Source: Taeniopygia guttata
Lineage: Eukaryota; Chordata; Aves; Passeriformes; Estrildidae
DNA length: 64,000 nt
Direction: 5' to 3'
NCBI RefSeq assembly: GCF_048771995.1
Contig: NC_133050.1
Location: 3,918,501-3,982,500 of the forward strand
In this document: piece after piece, positions 1 through 10,989 of the stretch
Layout of the letters: each line of letters opens with the position of its first letter
Numbering within the stretch: position 1 is the first letter of the stretch
Made by a program: the position numbers and the translations under genes
The notes under the pieces: model-generated
What the model saw: only the letters and a program-made list of their open reading frames with translations
The model's database searches: none
Told to the model about the DNA's origin: nothing

Positions 1-3000
1 TGCTTTGGCTCTGGGTGTCATGGACACTCTCAATTGGGGTTTTTTTTTTTTTCCTCCATCTACCTCTTTTTCTTCAAGTGCTTTTCCTTCATTAACCTGT
101 TGGAGTGATGGATTTTTCTCACCTTTTATTACTTAGTGCTTTTTCTTCATTCTCTAAAACCAACTTTTCACTTGCCCGGTGGCTGTTAGATGCCAGAAAT
201 GGGAGCATTAATTCTTTCTCTACTGCTTGTCTGAGCTTTCACAGGGAGCTGAGAGCTCGTTGGGGTTAAACTTGACTCACTTCAGTGCCTTCCTGGATCC
301 TGCCTGTGTACTTGGACACTTTAAGGGAATAAAGTCTCAGTGTGGAGATTACAGTTGTGAAATGATGGCTTTTTTGGAGAAGACAAGGATGCTGTTGTCA
401 ATCTTTTCAAGGTTGAAATCCTTTCTATTTTATCTTGGCCTTTATCTTTTTTGAGGATAAACTGAGCACCTTGTTTTGGGGAGAAACAGGCTCAGATCAG
501 CACAGAGGTGGATGTGACAGGTACCCAGGTTTGGAGGGAAGGGTGCAGCTCCTTGGGGTGTGTTTGTGTGGGGCTGTAAGGTTTGTGTTGGGTTCCTGGA
601 GCATTGGGAACACCCCACTGGGAGATGCACATCAGGAAATGGATGTATAAAGGGCCTGAAGTGGGACCAGCTTTGGTGAAGGGTTCCATAGGAAAAAGTA
701 TTTTTACTGGGATTTTGGACATTTGAAGCTCCTTCTCATAGCCTTTGCCTGATGAACATTCCCCCATTGCAAAAGTGTGGGGAATCCTGAGCTCACACAA
801 TGAAAATCCCTAATAATGATATTTTTTCCTATTATCCTATTTTTTCCCTATCCCAGCAGGAGTCAGAGTAAAAGAATATGTGTGAGTTGCCTGCCTTTGA
901 CTTTGTGACAGGAAAAATGCTATGGGGAAAGTGGTCAGAGGAGCATCACTGCTCTGCCCTTAATTTTCCTGCACAAGTGAGGATGATTTAAGAACCAAGG
1001 CACAGCCAAGACCTTTCCTCCTCCTGTGCTCATCAAGCAATCACTGCCTCATCACAGCTCAGCTTCAAACACCTCGTTTGCATCTGGCTGACCTTGGCTC
1101 CCCTCCGTGGATGGGAAGATGAAGAGGTGGAAGTGTAAAAGATTGGGATTTTATGGGTGAATTGTGAAATAGTGGCTGGTGCAGGCTGGAAACATCTTCT
1201 GCTGTGCCATGGAGGATGAGAGTAAATGGGTTAAAGAGGAGATAAAAAGGGCAAGGCACCTGGTCAGTTACTGTTGAAGGAAATGTGGGAAAAAACTACA
1301 TGTAAGAAATATGTCAGAGATGGTCATTAACTGCACTGCAGGGTCAGAACTCTCTTACTGATTGGCCCTGTAGTGAATATTGGAAATTATTTAAAAAGCT
1401 CTTACCTGACTGAGGACTTTTAGTGGATATTTGGGGGAAGCAAAGGAACACTCTTTCTGGCAGAACTTTTCTTCTAATTTAAGCATGATCCTCTTTCTGA
1501 GATAACAACTCCTTTGAATAAACTGAAATATCTTCACCATTAGTTCTGGCAGGAGCTGGATAAAGTTCTCATTCGGGTAAACTTTAATCCAACATATGTC
1601 TGTAAAATAATAAATTTAATGGGAACCATCAAACCTATTGTATGAATAAGGATGGTGCTTAGGGCAAGAAGAAAGAGTAATTAGGAGTGGACAAATAATG
1701 AATGATAGTGGGAAAATTATAATTTATCCTGGTTTAGGGGGAATATTTAACTAAGCTAAGATAAAAATCTACCTTCATTGCAGGCTAAGCTTTGTAACAG
1801 AATTCTGCTGAGCAAATGTAATAGTCCTGGGCTCCAGAGAGACCTTTAGATACAAGTGTACCTCTGGTTTGAGAAAGCTCAGGGCTTGAGCAGCATTTTA
1901 TGGCTTTGGTCTTGACCCCTGGGCTATAAATGCTCCTGTAAAAGTAATGCCAAAGTTACAGCTTCTGCTAATTTCTATGAGTTCCAATGGAGAAAGGTCC
2001 ACCTGGACTTTGGGGAGAGTTTCCCAGAGCAGAACATTTCAAGCACTATTAAACTGCATTCAAACTTCCTTTTATTGGGGCATAAATGTCACACCCCGGT
2101 CTATCAGTCTGACAGTTCTTTGAGAACAGACAAGCTTTACAAACTACTTTAAAAATAATTTCACTGACAGGTTTGCAGCTCTGAGAATGCTAATAAACTG
2201 AAATGGCATTTCACCCTGCAGTAGCCACTAAGTAATTATGATTGTCTGTAGGCAGACTAATGAAACCAGCTGTTAACAACCTAATGAGAATTTAAACCAG
2301 CTCTCTGCTCCACAGACACATCCCTTTTCTGTCCCTAATTATCCTGCACCCAGTGCTACCCAGAGAAGTTTAGTGTTGCTTGATGTTCTGGTAAAAACTA
2401 CCTTATTTTGGAGAAGTGGTGCTGCTCTTCTCGGAGGTGGAGTTTCATGTGGGCTGCTGCCATGCTGGGGTCACATCAAAAAGTCCAGTTCTTGCAGGGG
2501 CTGGGGAGCAGGGAGAGCTCTGATAGCACAGCATGGGAAAACTGGCATGGAGGGATTCTGGTTTAGTGTGTCCCCCAGTGGCAGACAGCATTAGTTATTG
2601 ATAAGTCTTTAGTTCAAAGATAAGATGTTGCTGTTTTGGCTCTAATCTTTGGCTGCTTTCAATACAGTTTCCCCTGGCAGTTAAGATACTGTTTTTCTCT
2701 TGCTATCAATCCTCTGTCGCTCCAGATGAACTTTAAAGGTCCCTTTCAAGCCAAACTATTCTGTAATTCTTTGGATACATGATGAATAGCAACATGTATT
2801 TTACTCTCATTATGCATGATATTACATCCTGTCTGGCCTTTTGGGGTTCTTTCTTCTCCAGGTCCTTGTGACTACTCTCACTTTCATATGCTCTTAATTT
2901 TTTCTGTTGCTCGTCAGTGAGCATTTTCAGTTCTGGCACCCATGTCTTGAGCAAGTTTTCTGTGACTCACTGCACCAGACACCAGGTCAGTCCAAAGAAG

Positions 3001-6000
3001 AGCATTAGGAAGTATCCAGCTGTATTTCCTCTTCTTCCTTCTCTGTACATGCTGCTGTTTTTAACACTCTGGCTTTCTGAGCTGCCTCACATGTCTTGAT
3101 CCTTTTCTGGATAACTAGAGGGATATCAGGACTAAATCCTGCCTCAGCTCTGAGGTCTGGCTTTTGAAGAGCCCCAGTCATCCTCTCCTGCTCATCTCAT
3201 CCTGGCCTTGATGGAAATATTCTGTCTTCATGGGATTGTTGTTCAACTCTGTGCTCCCTGGAACTGCTTTTCAGTGAAAGTTTATGAGTCTTTGAAAGGT
3301 TTCCTGGTGTGGGAATGCCAATCCTCAATCCTAATACTTGATGGGGGTTGCAGTTGCCTGAGTTGTGAAACCTCCTGAAAAACATTGTTTGTTCTTTTTT
3401 CCTTAACTTTTCCTTGACTGTTTTCATCAACAGATCAGGGAGTTTGGGGATGTCTTTTCAAAGGGAATTTTAATGAATCTCCTGTCTGGCATTTCAAAGG
3501 GGAACAGTGGCTTGTTTTTTTTTAACCAGCACCTGCTTACAATCAAATTAGCCAACTGCCTTTAATTAACCATAATATATTCCAGGAGAGCAGAATAACA
3601 AGGGAAGAAAAACCAAGTGGTGACAACTCTGTGACTGAACCTGGACTTCCCCTTTCCCAGGTGCAGGATTCTGGGCAGCCGTGTAACCCATTGCTGTCCA
3701 TCTTGAGCTCTGCCATGCAGTGCCTTGGGTTTCCTGGGAGGGAAAAACATCCAATCGCTCAGCTCCAGGTTCACACTTGTACAGTCACCTGCAAATCCAG
3801 AGGCCAATGGGTATTTCTGCCTGTGGTTCGTGTGCCTGGGATTTGCACACAGGAGCTTTGATTTTGAAAGTTTGGGCAGCCTGGCTGCTCAGGGAGGGAT
3901 CCCTCTGGCTGGAAGGTCTCTGAACTCTCTCCTCCGTGTGAGGGGCTTGAATCTTGTTCTTTCCTTACCTCCTTATCTGCAGGTTTCTTGGTGGAGGCTT
4001 TTGCATGGAGACAGGAGAGTATGCAATGCTGGAATTAAACAGTTATGTCCAGGGTCTGGTTTTGGGTAGTTGATTGATCCCTTAGCTGCTGGACCTTAAA
4101 ATTCTTTAAACTCCATGGCATCTCCTCTTACCAGTATGGGACTGAGACAACACTGAGCTTCTGGGCTTTTCCTGGGTTAGCAGAACAAACTATTGCACTT
4201 CTAACCTGTGCACATCAGCACTAACCCGAGGCTTCATTCCACTCATTACAATCATGAGGGGGTAGTTGCTTATACCTTTCAAAGAATTGGATGCCTCATA
4301 GGATTCTGGTTGTGAGCTTTGCTCAAAAGCATGGTGAGATGAGGTGTGCAGGACTCATTTCTTCAGAAGGGCAGGAGAAACCACTGAAGGCCTCCTTAGC
4401 CAGCAGTTTGACACAGATTTGCTTCTGAAGCTTTGTAATTTGTCCTTATTATGTTCTGTGTGTGATTTAATGAAAGCTTCTTTCTCTACTGTAATTGAGC
4501 TCTTAATCTCATCTGAAAAGCAGAGCACAATCCCTTCAGAGATGCTGTTTGAGGAACAGCCTGTTTGTGTTTCCTCTGCCGTGGTGTTACTCATGGAGCT
4601 GCTCACTCCTTCTTTAAGGGCAGAAAATAAACAGATTTCTCTGAGTCAAAAATACATTGGTTATGCCACACAGAGTAGGTTTAAACAGAAAACTCCTCCA
4701 CTGCTCGACTGAGCAAGCAAGATCTTCCCTGTCTCTGCAAAGAATATGAAGGAGTGAGTTTTCCTCAGTGAGCTCCTGAGGCCTCATGCAGGTGATGCCC
4801 AGCAAATGGCGCATGGGCATGGCAGCTGTCAGCAAAACAAGTGGCTCTGGGCAGGTAAAAGTTGGCAGGAGATAAGAGTGGAAAGTCAAAGTAACCGGTT
4901 GCTGAAAATCTTGTAAGAGGAATAATGACATTGGTGAAATTCCCTCCATCTGAAAGCTTCAAAAAGCGTTTTTACAAAAATCCACAAAAATGTCCTGATT
5001 TTGATCAGTCTGATCTTCCTAAATAGTAATTTACAATCAGAATTAGGAGTTGACAGATACTATGAAGGCTCAGCAGAGGATTTTTCATTGTGACCTTAGT
5101 ACATATTTTTTACTGTGCTGTGGTTTGGAAGGAAGCCCCAAGCTCCAGCTGCAGCCTGGGGAGACCCTGTTGACCTAAACACTCCCCAGAGCTGCTGTGG
5201 GACTGACCCAGAACCAGAATCTGTAGGGAACTGTGTAAAACACTTCCCACTAGAAAGCACTTGAAGCTTGATGGTGATGCACAGTTCCCAGCTCAGACCA
5301 CAGGCAGTGCCAGTAGTGACCAGTTTGTGCCAGCTCTGCACAGAACTGACGGCTGTGAGTAGGAGAGCTGTGGGATGAAGAGGCTGATGACTTTTGGGGC
5401 ACACAGAACCTTCCATCTCTACTGCTTTATCCACACTAGAGAGTGGAATTTCCTAGAGAAATACCTGGAGAGTGGGAAGGATGAAGAGCAAAACATTCTC
5501 TGCCAGTGGATGCTGTGCTTGTTATAAACACATGAGTTACATCTTGTAGGAGTTCTTGCTGTCAATCCACAGGGATTCTAGGCTGAGATCTGCTCATCTC
5601 TGTCATTTGCCAGGGGAGTGAGGACCAGACTCTGCACCACACTTCCAGAGCTGGGGACGGTGGGTTGAATCACATCCAGAGACAGGATGAGGAATGGCTT
5701 GTGTTTTTTCTTGCCGTGCACAGCAGATATCCTAATTTAAAGCTGTGCTGTCTTCCCAGATTCTGCTTCTTCCTCTGAGAAGACCCATTCATTTTGACCC
5801 TGTTCCTTCCACCCATCCCACTATAGATTTCCAGTGCTGGAGTGATTGGCACTACTGGATGAACCTTCGATGTGATGAGCAGTGGATTTTTGTAGACAAC
5901 ATGCCAAATAAAAGTGCCACAAATAAAAGATCAATGACTTCTTTCCTGGAGAAGAAATTAAGGTAAAATCTTTTCATGCTATAGACTGAGTGTACAAAGC

Positions 6001-7504
6001 TAAAGAGGTAGAAGATGGAAATGAGACTGTCTCCTGAGAGGAGTAAATTTGTCAATTTAGCAAATTAGAGAGAATATGCTTTCACCTTGGAAGTAGTCAG
6101 GTACCAAAATGATGCCACTTTGAGTAGGCAGGGCTGGGATGGGAATTGCTCCTGTGGGCTTTGACAGATCTATTCACACAAGGGCCCATTTGCTGGTGCC
6201 AGCCCTGGAAGCAGGGCCTGGAGAGACAGCTGGTCAAGGAATATTTCTCTGACTGATTTTACAGTACGTTTGACAGAGCTTTCCATTCTCTTTGCACCCT
6301 GTGGATGGTGTCCTGGATGAGCCTGCCCTGCCACACGCTGCCTGTGTGGTGGCACTGAGGTGGCTTTCATGAGGCACCCGGGCCTGCAAGGGCCCTGTGC
6401 CCTCAGCCAAAGCTGTGGCAGGTCAGAGGGAATTTAATGAGTTATTCAGCAGCATCAAAGGCCCTGTGAGAAGTAATTAGTGCTGTGAGATGAAATCAGA
6501 GCATTTAATGCTTTTTGCATAGGATTGGGTGCTGCTGCAGAAACTCCCACCCAGAGTGTGGCAGCCCAAGGCCTCAGGGAGAGGGATGAGGCCCGACCAA
6601 GCTTTTTGTCCAAAATCAGCCCAAAACACATTCCCTCCTTATGCAAGTAACTTCATTTTGGTGCCTTCTGCCAGAAACAGGGCAAAAATTGGGAGAGGGG
6701 GAACACCAGCCCTGAAATGCTGAGGAAAAAGAGCTCTGTTCCTCAGGGCTGCTGTGGAGGGGGTCAGAGGCAGCGTGTGCCAACGGGTGAGTCCCTTCTG
6801 CATCTGCTAACGTGCTCCAGATTTTATTAATTAATTAGCAGCAGGGGGAGAATGTGTAATCAGAGAGTGCTGCTGGAGTAACAGGAAACAAGACGTTCTG
6901 GGGTGCTGGAGCTGCTCTCAGGTGCTCCTGGCTCTGCTCGCCAAGGTAAGGGGGCAGTGACTCAGAGGAGGAGCAGGAGCAGCTGCTGGCACCCTGCCTG
7001 CTCAACACTCAGATTTGCTGCTCCCCAGCACGGACCTCAGGTCCCTGCAGCAGCTTTCCATCCAGGAGTGGTGTGCAAAGGGCTGGTGAGCCCCTGGGAT
7101 GTGATGAGCTGAATTTTCCACATCAGTCCTACCTTGCTGTGTTATTTCCTCCCCTAGCGAGAGAATGTGCTGGGATCCCTTTCAGGGGGGCTTTTAATAA
7201 GTAAAAGACTGCAGTGCAGACAATGCACTGCACCTTCCCCTGCTGGTGCCCAGCCTGGATCAGGGCAGGTTGGATGCCACATGGGATCCATCCTTTGCCA
7301 TGCCATGCGATGCTCCATGCAGTAGGGATAACAAGCCCAGCACTGGGGAACCCCAGGTGCTGCAGCAGTGATATTTTTGGGAGAAACACGGAGCTGTGCA
7401 TGGCCAGCTTGAAGTCTGCAGTGGTGTGAGCACCAGGCCTGCCATGCTGAGCCCAGGGCCACAAGCAGTGCTCACCATGGCTGGGACACTGAGTCAAGGA
7501 GCTT
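1..7504. other. Non-coding stretch, no gene recognised
   Basis: I see no exon with homology I recognise and no repeat family I can name here. The longest open frame (4344-4712, 122 codons) has neither recognisable motifs nor convincing splice sites. Local AT-rich patches hold homeodomain-type TAAT cores, for example near 2150-2290 and 6825-6845, where TTAATTAATTAG occurs. These could be regulatory, but that is inference only. Confidence 0.5.
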
Positions 7505-7770
7505 TGCAAGAATTGTTTAGCTTGGAAAAGCTCTCAAAGCTCATGGAGTCCAACCATTCCCGCAGCAGTGCCAAGCTCACCACTGAACCATGTCCCCAGG
7601 TGCCACATCCACACCTCCTTTAAATGCCTCTAGAGATGGTTACTCCAGTGCCCTGGGCAGCCTGTGCCACTGCTAGACTGCTCTTTGGTGAGGAAATTTT
7701 CCTAATATCCAATCTGAGCCTCCACTGGTGCAACTTGAGGCTGTTTCCTCTTGTCCTGTTGGTTGTTACC
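7505..7770 (-). mobile_element. CR1 LINE 3' end, minus strand
   Basis: The plus strand reads as the reverse complement of an avian CR1 tail. It runs from GGAAAAGCTCTCAAAGCTCA and GAGTCCAACCATTCC through CTGGGCAGCCTGTGCC and CCTAATATCCAATCTGAGCC to CTTGTCCTGTTGGTTGTTACC, which are hallmark CR1 3' blocks in the expected order. It is truncated at its 5' end like most CR1 copies, and no reverse transcriptase coding remains. Confidence 0.88.
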
Positions 7771-7785
7771 TGGGAGAAGACTCTG

Positions 7786-7818
7786 TGCACACACACACAC
7801 ACACACACACAGAGAGAG
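7786..7818. repeat. (CA)n microsatellite running into (GA)n
   Basis: About 13 uninterrupted CA units are followed by a short AGAGAG run, directly abutting the CR1 fragment on its right. Short open frames crossing it are meaningless. Confidence 0.95.
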
Positions 7819-9259
7819 GGACAGATGGGCACAAGGCATGGGAATTCCCTTTGACTCCTCAAGCACAAACCTAGGGGGATGGTCCTATTTTTTTTGCATA
7901 GCAGGTAAAAACTGAAGCAGTGAGCTGTATCCTAACCAGGTAGATGCGGGTAGAAAGATGCTTTGAAAGGGGATAAAACTTGCTGCCAGGCTTTCCTCCA
8001 TGAGCAAGTCCAATTTATTTCTCTCTTCCTAATTTTTTTTTTCTTTTGGTTCTGTGTTATTCCTCCGTGGGCAGGAGGCTGCAGGCATTTAATTTTTTTT
8101 TCAAGTTACCTTCTGTACTTCCTGTGGGAGAGAAACCAGTGGCAAGTTCTTTAATTTCTTAGAGTTTCAGGCATGTGTCATGTAGCTGTGCTGCACCCCG
8201 GGGGCCAGGCTCTGCCTCTCCTTGCTCCTGTTGGTGCTGACAAACTGTCCTCTGAGATTTTTATTTGTAAACTACCTCTGACCAGCTTCCACTTTGCTTT
8301 AAAAATTCAGCACCACGTTTGTGGCTGAAAAGGTCCCAGGAGCTGGGGAGAAGGATTTGAGATGCAATTTGCATCACAGAGTTGTTACAGTGGGGAAAAT
8401 GTTGCATCCCTCCTGTGTCTGGAGCTGCTAATCTTGTTCTGAACATTGAAAACCTCTTCAGCTTCCCTCATTGAACCTAAATTTGATTACTGCTTTGATT
8501 TCACACCTCTTTCATGCAGGCTTTTCCTCTCTCCTTGGCTGGACTTGTCAGGCCTGAGAAGAGAAATTTTGTTGAGCCTTGGGACAGTTCCCATCCTCTA
8601 TCCCGGCTCCCAATGCTGCTTGTAATGATCTTGGGAACCTGAGCATAAGGGAAACTGGGAGGAGTTTAGTGAGAGGCAAAGTAAGGCACAGAGGTGAAAG
8701 TAAAAGTGCAGAGTCTGGGTTACCAGAGTCTGCTGTGTTGTGGGGATCTGGGCCATGCAAAGTCATGTTTTCCTCTGTGAATGGCCGATTCCTTCTGTAT
8801 CTCCTGAAATTCCTGTGCACCTGGGCTGGTGCTGGAAGTGCAGCCACACAAAGTCCCCACAGAGCTGTGTGGGACCCCGTGGGAATCATTTATTTGCTGC
8901 TTTTGATGAAAAGCTGTGACAGCTCTCTGCAGGTTGGTGCTAATTAGAGATGTTCTGTCAGGTTCAGATGTTTTGGTGCTCGAGCAGGGAGTGCAGAACA
9001 GGGATGACAAGCGCTGACATTTGCTGTGCAAGAAAGTCCAAGGGACAAACTTGTGCCAATGAACGTCACACCTTTAACTAGGAGGATCAATTTGTGTTGT
9101 GCATGTCCCAGAGTCTGGTGACAGAGGGGGCTTCCAAAGAAAATCTCGGTCCATGTAGGACCGAGGCCCCTGTGCTGAGGCTGCCTCCAGGCTGGTCCAG
9201 CCCCTCAGGGTGCCCAGGAACAGGGGCTGCCCACAGCCCAGTGCACCTCGCTGGCCCTG
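7819..9259. other. Non-coding stretch, nothing recognised
   Basis: Unique-looking sequence with no exon or repeat family I can support. Two overlapping open frames of 113-122 codons near 8550-8950 lie on opposite strands and show no motif. Confidence 0.5.
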
Positions 9260-9260
9260 G

Positions 9261-9718
9261 TGTTAGCGTTCCGGAACACACATAATCACAGCATTTGATT
9301 ATATGCAGGTGCTTTTACTAAGAGCTCTGGGAGTCAGGGGTACAGACCCAAATCTGACTCTGACATGGCTTTCGAGCTGAACGCATTTTATATTCTATTG
9401 TTGTATAATTTACACATTAATTATTCAGCATATATTGTTCTATTATATACATTGACATGAGTTTCTCGTGATCTTTCTTAGGGCCCTGACCACAGTTTCT
9501 CATGTTTATTCTTATGATTAAACAGTAATTATATTTAATTACTAAACAATCATCATATCTAAGAATTATATAATTTATCATCTACTAGCTACACAGGTGC
9601 AGTTCTAGCAAGTACAAGTTCTTCATGTGCTTAGGGTACTTATTTTTCCAGGGCCTAATAAGCTTATTTTTCCTGTTAACCCTAAATCCCTATGATTTTA
9701 AAACCCTTTTACTATCAC
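9261..9718 (-). mobile_element. Solo-LTR-like endogenous retrovirus fossil
   Basis: On the plus strand the element starts TGTTAGCGTTCCGG and appears to end TTTTACTATCA, giving TG...CA termini. Read on the minus strand it has a TATA-like box (AATATAAAATGCG) at an LTR-like position. No internal coding region adjoins it, so it looks like a solo LTR. A clean target-site duplication is not evident, so the right boundary is approximate. The family is not assigned. Confidence 0.5.
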
Positions 9719-10117
9719 TGGGGCTATCCAGGCAAGAGCCATGGATGAGGCTGTGCAGGACCACGCAGGCTCAGTCCTGCTCCAAGATGGTATCCCATGG
9801 GACCGGGCATGCTGGGATTTGCCCCTGCAGGTCCCCAGTGTGTCCAGAGAGACTGCAAGGAGACAGTGACCTCTGTCAGTGGGACCCCTCTGTGCAGGTA
9901 CCCCCACTCCTGGGGTGGCTGTGCCAGCTCCCCCATGAACCTCCCGCCCTGGGAACCTGGAGCAAGCGGAAAACACAACTTTGCCAATACTGCCCGTGCC
10001 TGAAGCAAATGGAAAGAGAACTGGGGTGTGAAAAATCAGGGTTGTTTATTTACAGAAGAACAGCAATGAAAACACAGAGCACATTGACTTTTGTAAGAAT
10101 ATTTGTAATAACAACAA

Positions 10118-10123
10118 TTTATT
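10118..10123 (-). promoter_or_regulatory. Candidate poly(A) signal (AATAAA, minus strand)
   Basis: TTTATT on the plus strand reads AATAAA on the minus strand, about 400 bases downstream of the stop of the acidic minus-strand exon at 10527. A second AATAAA lies at 10045-10050. Either could end that transcript. Confidence 0.35.
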
Positions 10124-10526
10124 GAACGTATATACCTAAGAACATTTCTAACAACAATATTTGAAACGTATTTACAGAAGACAAAACGAAGCCCTAAAAC
10201 CTATATCCTAAAGAGAACAACAAACTCTAAAACTATGTACAAAAGGGTGCCATCTCTGTCCCGGATCTCCATCAGTCCTGGAAGAAAAGCAGGTGCCATG
10301 GTCACTCCAGTCAGGCACAGAGGGCTCTTCCATGTGTCCCCAGGCTGGCACAGTGGGACCCTGCTGCCAGAGCTGAGGCTGGCTGGGTCTGGGGGCTGGG
10401 CCCCAGGCACTTGGATGGGGCTTGTGTGGCCGGAGCAGGGACCACCCAGCCCAGCCCCAGCCTGGCTGCAGGGAACCCACTCGTCCTGTGGGGACCACGT
10501 ACCTGTCCTGCTGCTGGCACCGCTCT

Positions 10527-10863
10527 TCATCCCAGGACCATGGCCTCCTCTTCATCTTTTTCATCAATTTCCATGTCCTTGGTGCACTCTTCCATTTCCA
10601 CGTCCATCTCCTCTTCCACATCCACCTCCATCTCTTCCTCTCCAGTATGTTCTCCATCCACTTCCATCTTCTCCTCTGTATCAATTGGTGTGTCCACCTC
10701 CATCTCTTCCTCTCTGTCTGCGACAGCCTGCAGAGGTAGCAAAACCTCAGAGTGGGGTCCCTGTCCCACCCCATCCCCCCAGAACTCCAGCCCACCCGGG
10801 CAGCTGGGGGGATCCACCTCCATGGAATGGCACCGTACCTTTCTCAGGACAAAGGTGATCATC
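10527..10863 (-). CDS. Two candidate terminal exons of an unrecognised acidic protein
   Basis: I do not recognise this gene. On the minus strand a 25-base exon at 10863-10839 (after CCCTGCAG, before GTACGG) reads MITFVLRK. It joins in frame to a terminal exon at 10727-10527 (after CTACCTCTGCAG) beginning AVADREEEMEVD and ending EEAMVLG, then stop TGA. The terminal exon is built from degenerate repeats of E-E-(E/K)-M-E-V-D, so it is highly acidic and probably disordered. Splice-site quality and phase agreement support a real transcript. The repetitive hexamer-like DNA (CCATCTCCTCTTCCAC type) could instead be a simple repeat that happens to be open. Upstream exons, if any, should lie at higher coordinates, but I could not identify them. 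Confidence 0.35.
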
Positions 10864-10989
10864 CTGCAGGGATGGATGACGCAATCCAGGCCTTCGGCAG
10901 CTATGGAAACTGATGATGGGGGTATCCGGGGGCAGGAACAAGAAGGGTGGCAGGAGCGGGCAGGAGCAGCGTGCAGGGTGTGCTGACCC

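Noticed and set aside
4344-4712. 122-codon open frame in the left intergenic region
   Set aside because: No motif, family resemblance, splice context or start context supports it, and an overlapping frame exists on the other strand.
5745-5966. 73-codon frame with Trp- and Tyr-rich sequence after a possible acceptor
   Set aside because: No donor-acceptor pairing and no family resemblance. Reverse transcriptase or transposase motifs are absent.
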